Source: Flavobacterium hungaricum (lineage in GTDB: Bacteria > Bacteroidota > Bacteroidia > Flavobacteriales > Flavobacteriaceae). Taken from it: a stretch of DNA of 64,000 nt. A program made the position numbers and the translations under genes. Below are positions 52,450-60,499 of the stretch, piece after piece (position 1 is the first letter of the stretch; every line of letters begins with the position of its first letter). The notes below the pieces were generated by a model. The model did not search any database. It was not told the origin of the DNA and saw nothing but the letters and a program-made list of their open reading frames with translations. Where the stretch lies: positions 372,001 through 436,000 of the forward strand of contig NZ_PRDM01000004.1 in assembly GCF_015182285.1 (NCBI RefSeq), in the 5' to 3' direction.

Positions 52450-55400
52450 ATGAAATTACTCTCTAAAAAAACCACCTATGAGAGGGAAAAGAACACGTCT
52501 TTATTTCGCCTTTCCAAAAACACTCTAAAGATTATGAGAATCAGTTTGTTCCACATTTTTTTACTGACCTGCGGCACTCATATGATCTTTGCTACTACAT
52601 TGAGCGGCCAGACACTAGAATCTATTTCTGTTGATATTGAACTTCATAATGAAGATATTAAGACGTTGTTTAAAAACATTGAAAGTAAAACCGGACTGCT
52701 ATTTGCTTACCAGCCTCAAATTATTAAAGATTTCCCAAAAATCAACATAACAAAAGGAAAAAAGCCAGTAAGCCAAATTTTAAACAGCGTTTTACAGGGG
52801 ACCAATTTGGTTTACAAACAGGTCGATCAAAATGTGGTGATTTATAAAAAGGAAAATAAAACGGGGTTTTTATCTCCTGCAAAAAATCCTGCCGCAGAAG
52901 ATGCTGACCGTATTTTTTCGGGTCAGATTCTGGACGAAAACGGAAATCCGCTTCCGGGAGTTTCTGTTATTCTGGTTGGAACCAACCGAAACGGAATCTC
53001 GGATTTTGATGGTCATTTTAAAGTGGTTTTAACTGCTGGTAAAAATATCCTCAGAGTTTCTTACATCGGTTATAAAACACAGGAAATTACAATCGAAAAC
53101 CAAACTTCACTGGTTATAAAATTACAGCCCGATTTAGCCAAACTAGACGAAGTTGTTATTATTGGTTACGGAACAACAACCAAAAGAACTTCTACGGGAT
53201 CTGTAGCAAAAATTACTGCCAGCGATATCGAAAAACAGCCCATAACTAACATCTTACAAAGTTTGCAAGGAAGAACTCCAGGAGTTTTTGTTTCACAAAC
53301 TTCTGGTTATGCCGGCAGTAATGTTAACATACAAATTCGAGGACGAAATTCTATCGATGGGAACAATCTGCCTTTGTATGTCGTAGATGGTGTTCCGTAT
53401 ATTGGCAACGATATTAAAGAGCAATCTCAAACGGCTAACGTAATTAGAGGAGCACAAAAATCAACAAGTCCTTTAAACATAATTAATCCGAATGATATTG
53501 AAAGCATCGAAATTTTAAAAGATGCTGATGCGACTTCTATCTACGGTTCCAGAGGTGCAAATGGTGTTGTATTGATTACTACGAAAAAAGGTCAGGCCGG
53601 CAGAACAGAATTCACGATCAATACCAATTCTGGTTTATCTCAAGTGGCAAACAGAGTAAAAATGCTCGACACGCCGACTTATCTCAATATGCTTCAAACT
53701 GCATTAACCAACAGCGGCGGAAAAGCAGACAATACGGCTACAGGTATTGCTTTAACAAACTGGAGCCCAAATACGTATACAGACTGGCAGAAAGAATTAA
53801 TTGGCGGAACAGCGAATTTTAATGATTACAGCGCAACTTTAAAAGGCGGAAGCGGCAATACGACTTTTCTTTTAAGCGGTGCTTATCATAAAGAAACTAC
53901 TGTTATTCCTGGCGATTTTAATTACAATAAATTCTCAACCAATTTTAATATCAACCACAGCGCATTAGACAATAAATTGAAATTAGGAGCCTCAATTATA
54001 TTTTCTTCTGATAAGAATACTCTGCCTTATTTTGATATTACAAGTTATGCCTTGAGCAGTCCGCCAAATAGACCAATTTATAATCCAGACGGAACCTATT
54101 ACTGGGCTTCTACTTATTTCAGCGACATTAACCCGCTTGCTGCTTTGACCAGAAGAGTTGAAGATAAAGGAAACAATTTGGTTTCGAGCTTTAACATCGA
54201 ATTTCAGATTGCAAAAGGATTTACTTTTAAAACAGATTTAGGTTTTGGAAGAGCCGAAAATTTAGCCAAACAAACGACGCCTTCAACAGCAATTAACAAT
54301 GCGTACTACAAAGCCCAAAATACAACTTTGAACTTAATCAGATCGTATACTGTTTCTAGTAATACGACCAATAATTTCAGTATTGACCCACAGTTAAATT
54401 ACAATACTTCTTTATGGAAAGGTAATCTGGCTGTTTTAGTCGGAGGATCTTGGCAGCACCGAAATTCTGAAATGCCTTCTTTTGTTTCTTCAAGCGGTTA
54501 CAGCGCAGACAACCTGATCGGAATTACAGGTTCTGCAGCTAATGTTACTTCGACTAACGGAACTTCAGAGTATAAATATGCTTCTCTTTTCAGCAGGGTA
54601 AATTATAATATTTTAAATAAATATATTTTAAATGTAAACTTCAGAAGAGATGGTTCGTCTAAATTTGGTATCAATAACCGTTACGGAAACTTTGGTTCTG
54701 TAGGTGCGGCGTGGGTTTTCTCTGAAGAAAATTTGATGAAAAATTTATCATGGTTAAGTTTTGGTAAACTGCGTTCAAGTTATGGTAAGGTAGGAAGTGA
54801 CGGCGCTCAGGATTATGCCTATGCAAGCACCTATTCTGCGTCGACTTACGGAACAGATAATGCTGCTTTATCTGCCTCTAGAATTGCTAATCCGAATTAC
54901 AAATGGGAAGAAACAACTAAATTTGAAGCTGCAATGGAATTAGGTTTCTTTAACGACCGTCTTTCTTTTACAGCGGCTTATTACAGAAATTTATCTTCTA
55001 ACCAATTAGTTGGTTATCCGTTAAGTTCACAGGCAGGATTTACTTCTTATCAGACCAACCTGGATGCTGAAATAGAAAATAAAGGATGGGAATTTACTTT
55101 TACCACAACCAATATCCGCAACAAAAATTTAAACTGGAGCACTTCATTTAATATCTCTACAAATTCTAACAAATTACTTTCTTTTGACGGTATCGAAAGA
55201 ACCAGTTATTATTCTACGTACGTTGTCGGAAAACCATTAAACAGCTATAATTTGTATCACTTTACAGGGGTTACCAATGGTGCTTCTCAGTTTGAAGATG
55301 TTGATGGAGACGGCAAAATACTAAATGGTTTTCAAGCCACTGGAAAAGGGGACAGAAAATATTATGGCCCGACTTATCCTAAATATTACGGCGGTTTGCA

Positions 55401-55839
55401 GAATTCGATTTCTTATAAATCATTCTCTCTTGATTTCTTATTTCAATTCGTAAAACAAAACGGAAGAAGCATGATGTCTTCAACAGGTATTCAGCCGGGG
55501 TATCCTTACGGTATTGCGAATTATCAAGTTGATGAGTACAACGAATATTTAGCTCTAGGACATACTTTACAATCGGCTTATCAAAGCAGCTTTTTCAATT
55601 ATATAGGATCAGACAAAACATTGGTAGATGCTTCTTATATCAGACTTAAAAATGTAAGCGCTTCGTACAATATTCCGCTTGACGAAAAATCGAAAAAGTT
55701 TATACAAAACATTCGCATCTCGGTACAAGGACAAAATTTATTGACGATTACGGGCTACAAGGGAATGGATCCTGAAACGCAAGGTTTAAACCTTCCTCCA
55801 TTACGTACCATCACATTTGGATCTCAGTTTACTTTTTAA
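52450..55839 (+). CDS. SusC/RagA-family TonB-linked outer membrane transporter with STN domain, locus B
   Basis: A 1129-residue protein. A long N-terminal extension (1-28) precedes the hydrophobic signal segment (about 29-50). Then come an STN domain (about 58-120), a CarboxypepD_reg-like domain (about 153-230, GNPLPGVSVILVGTNRNGIS), the TonB plug (about 235-360, with LKDADATSIYGSRGANGVV) and a barrel ending TFGSQFTF. It imports a substrate with SusD and signals through FecR. The organisation is the same as the locus A SusC, but the barrel sequences differ. Confidence 0.92.
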   Translation: MKLLSKKTTYEREKNTSLFRLSKNTLKIMRISLFHIFLLTCGTHMIFATTLSGQTLESISVDIELHNEDIKTLFKNIESKTGLLFAYQPQIIKDFPKINITKGKKPVSQILNSVLQGTNLVYKQVDQNVVIYKKENKTGFLSPAKNPAAEDADRIFSGQILDENGNPLPGVSVILVGTNRNGISDFDGHFKVVLTAGKNILRVSYIGYKTQEITIENQTSLVIKLQPDLAKLDEVVIIGYGTTTKRTSTGSVAKITASDIEKQPITNILQSLQGRTPGVFVSQTSGYAGSNVNIQIRGRNSIDGNNLPLYVVDGVPYIGNDIKEQSQTANVIRGAQKSTSPLNIINPNDIESIEILKDADATSIYGSRGANGVVLITTKKGQAGRTEFTINTNSGLSQVANRVKMLDTPTYLNMLQTALTNSGGKADNTATGIALTNWSPNTYTDWQKELIGGTANFNDYSATLKGGSGNTTFLLSGAYHKETTVIPGDFNYNKFSTNFNINHSALDNKLKLGASIIFSSDKNTLPYFDITSYALSSPPNRPIYNPDGTYYWASTYFSDINPLAALTRRVEDKGNNLVSSFNIEFQIAKGFTFKTDLGFGRAENLAKQTTPSTAINNAYYKAQNTTLNLIRSYTVSSNTTNNFSIDPQLNYNTSLWKGNLAVLVGGSWQHRNSEMPSFVSSSGYSADNLIGITGSAANVTSTNGTSEYKYASLFSRVNYNILNKYILNVNFRRDGSSKFGINNRYGNFGSVGAAWVFSEENLMKNLSWLSFGKLRSSYGKVGSDGAQDYAYASTYSASTYGTDNAALSASRIANPNYKWEETTKFEAAMELGFFNDRLSFTAAYYRNLSSNQLVGYPLSSQAGFTSYQTNLDAEIENKGWEFTFTTTNIRNKNLNWSTSFNISTNSNKLLSFDGIERTSYYSTYVVGKPLNSYNLYHFTGVTNGASQFEDVDGDGKILNGFQATGKGDRKYYGPTYPKYYGGLQNSISYKSFSLDFLFQFVKQNGRSMMSSTGIQPGYPYGIANYQVDEYNEYLALGHTLQSAYQSSFFNYIGSDKTLVDASYIRLKNVSASYNIPLDEKSKKFIQNIRISVQGQNLLTITGYKGMDPETQGLNLPPLRTITFGSQFTF

Positions 55840-55850
55840 ATCTAAAAACT

Positions 55851-57218
55851 ATGAAAAATAATTCAACAAAATATCACTATATATTTTCGTTTTTCCTTTT
55901 AATAGGATTGACAAGCTGTGAAGACATTTTAGAAGTAGATCTTCCGAGCAATCAATTAGCTTCAAACACTGTTTATGCAACAGATGTAACTGCCGAAGCT
56001 GCAGTAAATGGTATTTACAAAAGCATGGTTACAGATGTTTACTATAATAATTTACATTCGACATTAGGGCAGACCTCAGATGAATTGATTTTAAACAGCC
56101 TTGCTCCAAATGTTTATACATCTAATGAAATACAGGTAATCGATGGCACTATAAACAGCATGTGGGGAAGTTTGTACAAAGTAATCTACAACGCCAACAC
56201 TGTGATTGAAGGTATCAACGAAAGTACTACATTAACACCGAGTTACAGTAAAAAATGGATTGCAGAAGCTAAATTCATCAGAGGTTTATCTTATTTCTAT
56301 TTGACGAATCTTTGGGGAGATGTTCCGTTGGTTTTAAGTACAGATGTTAATAAAACTGCTTTGGCGCCGCGCAATGCACAGGCAGAAGTATACGCACAAA
56401 TTATTGCAGATTTAACAGATGCTTCTAACGACCTTCCAACAGATTATACCGATTATAAAGCACAAAGAATCAGAGCTCCAAAATGGGCTGCAGAAGCCAT
56501 GCTGGCGAGAGTAAATCTTTATTTAGGAAAATATACAGAAGCCATTACCCACGCAGATGCTGTGATCAACCAGTCGGGAACTTATAAAATGATTACAGGA
56601 CTTTCTGCAGCAAACAGCCCGTTTATTGCCAATAACAATGAAGCTATTTTGCAGATTCCGTATTTTAATACCGTTTATACCTACGAGGGCGGAGCAGTAT
56701 TTACCACCAATGCACCGTTTCTTTTAAGAAAAAGTGCGACTCTTTTTGAAACAGGCGATGCCAGAAAAACCAATTGGACTTTAAACTTTGCAGTTTCTGG
56801 AGTAACGTATTTGGCTCCAAGAAAATATAAAAACTCTTATACGACAACACCTTCCGAACGTTCTACTATTTTGAGACTGGCAGAAGTATACTTAATCAGA
56901 GCCGAAGCTAGAGCAATGACCGATAATTATACCGGAGCCAGAGACGACGTCAATGTAATTAGAGACCGTGCCTTGGTACCCCTAGCCACAACAGTCGATA
57001 AAAATGAATTATTGGACTTAATTGCTTTAGAAAGACAACGCGAACTTTTTGCAGAATTCGGCCACCGCTGGTTAGATCTTAAAAGAACCGGAAAAGCCGA
57101 TGCCGTTTTAGGTGCACTTTCTGATAAAGTCTGGGCCTCCACAGACGCGCTTTATCCTATCCCGGAAACAGCAAGACTTGCAAATCCATTTTTGACTCAA
57201 AATTTAGGATATAACTAA
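55851..57218 (+). CDS. SusD/RagB-family surface lipoprotein, locus B
   Basis: A 455-residue protein with lipobox LTSC (Cys23) followed by EDILEVDLPSNQL, typical for SusD. TPR-like segments include KKWIAEAKFIRGLSYFYLTN and PKWAAEAMLARVNLYLGKY. The C-terminal ALERQRELFAEFGHRWLDLK and YPIPETARLANPFLTQNLGYN are family signatures. It is the lid of the SusC barrel and starts 11 bp after susC. A hairpin separates it from the ABC genes. Confidence 0.93.
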   Translation: MKNNSTKYHYIFSFFLLIGLTSCEDILEVDLPSNQLASNTVYATDVTAEAAVNGIYKSMVTDVYYNNLHSTLGQTSDELILNSLAPNVYTSNEIQVIDGTINSMWGSLYKVIYNANTVIEGINESTTLTPSYSKKWIAEAKFIRGLSYFYLTNLWGDVPLVLSTDVNKTALAPRNAQAEVYAQIIADLTDASNDLPTDYTDYKAQRIRAPKWAAEAMLARVNLYLGKYTEAITHADAVINQSGTYKMITGLSAANSPFIANNNEAILQIPYFNTVYTYEGGAVFTTNAPFLLRKSATLFETGDARKTNWTLNFAVSGVTYLAPRKYKNSYTTTPSERSTILRLAEVYLIRAEARAMTDNYTGARDDVNVIRDRALVPLATTVDKNELLDLIALERQRELFAEFGHRWLDLKRTGKADAVLGALSDKVWASTDALYPIPETARLANPFLTQNLGYN

Positions 57219-57231
57219 ACTTAAAAAAATA

Positions 57232-57263
57232 CTCAGGAATATACATTGAAAAATATTCCTGAG
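57232..57263 (+). repeat. Hairpin between susD and the ABC genes, locus B
   Basis: Perfect 11-base inverted repeat CTCAGGAATAT/ATATTCCTGAG with a 10-base loop, followed by GTTTTAAAAT. It may be a partial terminator or a transcript-stability element between the SusCD part and the ABC/M16 part. It also contains a TTG that would extend the ABC gene, which argues for the ATG at 57279. Confidence 0.65.
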
Positions 57264-57278
57264 GTTTTAAAATATACT

Positions 57279-58226
57279 ATGAAAAATACAATTGTAAAAG
57301 TTGAGGGATTGTCGCATCAATACAGTAAGGATTGGGCAATTCAGGACATTAATTTTGAAATTAAAGAAAACCGAATTTTAGGCCTATTAGGTTCTAACGG
57401 TGCAGGAAAATCGACTACAATGAACATTCTCTGCGGGGTTTTGAACCAGACCAAAGGAAATATTTATATCGATGGCATCAATCTGAAAGAAAATCCGGTT
57501 GAAGCCAAAAAACTAATAGGCTTTTTACCGCAGACACCGCCGCTGCATTTAGATTTAACAGTAGACGAATACTTGATTCACTGTGCTCAGTTACGATTGG
57601 TTAAAAAAGAAGATTTGAGAAACGCGGTTGAAAAAGCCAAAGAAAAATGCGGTATTTCGCATTTCAGTCATCGTTTGATAAAAAACTTATCGGGCGGTTA
57701 CAGACAGCGTGTTGGGATTGCGCAGGCGATTATTCACGAACCAAAATTGGTTGTTTTGGATGAACCTACAAACGGTTTAGATCCTAACCAGATTCTGGAA
57801 GTTCGAAACCTGATCAAAAAAATTGCAAAAGACAAAGCGGTAATTTTTTCTTCTCATATTTTGTCAGAAGTGCAGGCAACCTGTGAAGACATTAGAATGA
57901 TTGAAAACGGACACATGGTTTTTGCGGATACCTTGGATGCTTTTAACAATTATATTCAAGCCAATACTTTGATTGTTTCGCTTGAAAATGCTCCTGCTAT
58001 CGAAACATTTAAAGAAATCCACAATGTAACCGCTGCTGAGTTTCTGACTCCAAAAAAAGTAAAAATCACTTTTGACGGCGGCCAGGAAATTGCCGAAACG
58101 ATTGTTTCTCTCAGCGTACAGAATGGCTGGAAACTCCGTGAAATCCAATTTGAAAAAACTTCGCTTGACGAAATCTTTGCCCAACTATCTAAAAAAGCTC
58201 CGTCGAAAAACGCAGCCGCACTTTAA
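57279..58226 (+). CDS. ABC transporter ATP-binding protein, GldA-like, locus B
   Basis: A 315-residue ATPase. Walker A is GSNGAGKST (38-46), the signature is NLSGGYRQRVGIAQA, Walker B is LVVLDEPTNGLDP, and the H-loop is IIFSSH-like (VIFSSHILSEVQATCED). The C-terminal extension of about 90 residues is as in GldA and CcmA-type proteins. It pairs with the fused permease that starts 12 bp later. ATG 57279 is chosen over the upstream TTG, which lies in a hairpin loop. Confidence 0.9.
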   Translation: MKNTIVKVEGLSHQYSKDWAIQDINFEIKENRILGLLGSNGAGKSTTMNILCGVLNQTKGNIYIDGINLKENPVEAKKLIGFLPQTPPLHLDLTVDEYLIHCAQLRLVKKEDLRNAVEKAKEKCGISHFSHRLIKNLSGGYRQRVGIAQAIIHEPKLVVLDEPTNGLDPNQILEVRNLIKKIAKDKAVIFSSHILSEVQATCEDIRMIENGHMVFADTLDAFNNYIQANTLIVSLENAPAIETFKEIHNVTAAEFLTPKKVKITFDGGQEIAETIVSLSVQNGWKLREIQFEKTSLDEIFAQLSKKAPSKNAAAL

Positions 58227-58238
58227 AAAAATAATTAA

Positions 58239-60497
58239 ATGAAAACAATATACAGAATTGCTAAAACGGAATTAAACACTATGTTTTATTCTCCGGTTGC
58301 CTGGGTCGTTTTAGTTATTTTCAGCATTCAGTCGAGCTGGAAATTTTTTAACACAATTGAGCGTTTCGAAAAATCGCAGAAAATAGGACAAGGATTAAAT
58401 AATATAACGCAGTCCCTTTATTCAGGTTTCAGCGGATTATTTCCTGAAGTGCAGAATTATCTCTATCTCTATGTGCCGCTTTTGACAATGGGATTGATCA
58501 GCCGCGAAATTAACAGCGGTTCGATTAAGCTTTTGCTTTCTTCTCCAATTCAGATTAAAGATATTATTATTGGTAAGTTTCTCGCAATCTGCACCTACTG
58601 CCTGCTCTTTATTGCGGTTTTAGGGTTAATTGCCGGAATTACTTATTTCTCAGTAGAAAATGTCGATCTTAAATTTATTTTATCCGGGCTTTTAGGACTT
58701 TACATTTTAGTTTGCACCTATGCTGCAATCGGACTTTTTATGTCTTGTCTTACCTCCTATCAAGTGGTAGCTGCAATTAGTACTTTGGTCGTTTTAGCAG
58801 GTTTAAATTTTATCGGAAAGCTTTGGCAGGACATCGATTATGTTAAAGACATAACCTATTTCCTTTCTATTGCCGGACGTGCAGATGAAATGATCGGAGG
58901 ATTGATAATCAGTAAAGATTTAATCTATTTTGTATTGGTAAGCGGTCTTTTTATTGGTCTGAGTATTTTTAAATTACAAACTGGTAAAGACGCACAATCG
59001 ACTTCTAAAAGAATCTCAAAATATGCTTTATTGATCGTAGGTGTTTTAGGACTTGGATACATTACTTCCGGAGCGGCGCTGACTTTCTATATTGACATGA
59101 CAAGCACCAAAAGCAGAACACTTACAGAAAGCAGCCAAAAGGTTGTCAATCAAATTAATGGCGATATTAAAATCACCACTTATGACAACTTACTAGACAT
59201 CAATTACTATAACGCGCTTCCTACGTCTCAGAACAGCGATATCGCAAGTTTTGACAAATATTCAAGATTTTTGCCGCAGCTTAAAATGGAATACGTGTAT
59301 TATTACGATACCTCAAACAATACGGCTTTGTATGAGTTAAATCCTGGATTGAATGACAAACAACTGGCCGAAAAAATGATCGAAACACAGGGATTGAAAT
59401 TCAAAAAATTGTACACTCCTGAAGAAATCCATAAAATAATTGATTTAAGACCAGAACAAAACAGGTTAATCAGAACCATCGAATACAATGGCAAAAAGAC
59501 CTTTTTAAGAGTCTATGACGATCTTTTTAAAATGCCTTCTGAAAAAGAAATTACAGCAGCCTTAAAACGTTTGGTAACCGATGCTCCAAAAGTTGTTTTT
59601 GTAAATGGCAACATGGAACGCAGTATTGACAAAAACGGAGACAAAAATTACAAAACAGGTTTTAACGAAATTTCTTTTAGATATTCACTAATCAATCAAG
59701 GTTTTGATGTTACTGCTGTAGATGTAAACGCACAGGATATTCCAGCTCAGACTTCTATTTTAGTAATTGCAGATCCAAAAAGCGAATTAAGCCAAGGCGC
59801 CGTAGACCGAATCAACAAATATATTGATCAAGGAAAAGATGTTATTATTTTGACAGAGCCAGAAACCAATTCTGCGGTTGCAAAAATCACTGATAAATTG
59901 GGCGTGAGTTTTACCAAACAAAGTTTGGTTCAGGAAAGCGGCGACAACGTTCCTACCTATTTAGAAACAGAATTATCTGCAGCTATTCCAAAGACTATCA
60001 AAATTTCCAAAAATAAAGCACCTATTCCGTTTTTAGGAAGCAGCGGTGTTAAAACAGCTGCTGCATCAGGATTTACTGCTACAACTTTACTGCAGACCAA
60101 CAGTAAACCAGTATGGGAATCTCCATCTGGAATTATCGCGATTTCTGAGGATTTAAAAAAACAGCCATCACAGAAAAATGTACCGCTTGTAGTTGCGCTT
60201 ACGCGAAAAATAAACGGAAAAGAACAAAAAATATTAGTATCGGGTGATGCTGATTTTATGGGCAATGCCGAGCTTGGAAGAGCTGGTTCTGGGACATTCC
60301 AGTTTGTAACAGACGTTTTTGGCTGGTTTACCAACAACGAATTCCCGATAGACACAACACGTCCGGAACCTGCAGACAAAAAAATAACGATCTCTGCTAA
60401 TGCATTGTACATCAGTAAAATTATTTTTATTGCAGTACTTCCAGCCTTTATCATCTTATTGGGTGCTTTTATACTAATTAGAAGAAACAGAAGATAA
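58239..60497 (+). CDS. Fused GldF/GldG-like ABC permease, locus B
   Basis: A 752-residue protein. The N-terminal ABC-2 type permease (about 1-240, six hydrophobic helices) resembles GldF. After a helix near 262-285 comes a large extracytoplasmic domain (about 290-720) of the GldG type, with SILVIADPKSELSQGAVDRI and VIILTEPETNS, and a final membrane helix (about 726-747) before RRNRR. In gliding flavobacteria GldF and GldG are separate proteins; here both parts are one chain. It sits between SusD and an M16 peptidase, not with gliding genes. Confidence 0.85.
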   Translation: MKTIYRIAKTELNTMFYSPVAWVVLVIFSIQSSWKFFNTIERFEKSQKIGQGLNNITQSLYSGFSGLFPEVQNYLYLYVPLLTMGLISREINSGSIKLLLSSPIQIKDIIIGKFLAICTYCLLFIAVLGLIAGITYFSVENVDLKFILSGLLGLYILVCTYAAIGLFMSCLTSYQVVAAISTLVVLAGLNFIGKLWQDIDYVKDITYFLSIAGRADEMIGGLIISKDLIYFVLVSGLFIGLSIFKLQTGKDAQSTSKRISKYALLIVGVLGLGYITSGAALTFYIDMTSTKSRTLTESSQKVVNQINGDIKITTYDNLLDINYYNALPTSQNSDIASFDKYSRFLPQLKMEYVYYYDTSNNTALYELNPGLNDKQLAEKMIETQGLKFKKLYTPEEIHKIIDLRPEQNRLIRTIEYNGKKTFLRVYDDLFKMPSEKEITAALKRLVTDAPKVVFVNGNMERSIDKNGDKNYKTGFNEISFRYSLINQGFDVTAVDVNAQDIPAQTSILVIADPKSELSQGAVDRINKYIDQGKDVIILTEPETNSAVAKITDKLGVSFTKQSLVQESGDNVPTYLETELSAAIPKTIKISKNKAPIPFLGSSGVKTAAASGFTATTLLQTNSKPVWESPSGIIAISEDLKKQPSQKNVPLVVALTRKINGKEQKILVSGDADFMGNAELGRAGSGTFQFVTDVFGWFTNNEFPIDTTRPEPADKKITISANALYISKIIFIAVLPAFIILLGAFILIRRNRR

Positions 60498-60499
60498 TC

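Noticed and set aside
58239..60497. Possible frameshift joining separate gldF- and gldG-like genes
   Set aside because: The frame is continuous, no internal stop or overlap remains, and a membrane helix links the two parts, so a true fusion protein is more likely.
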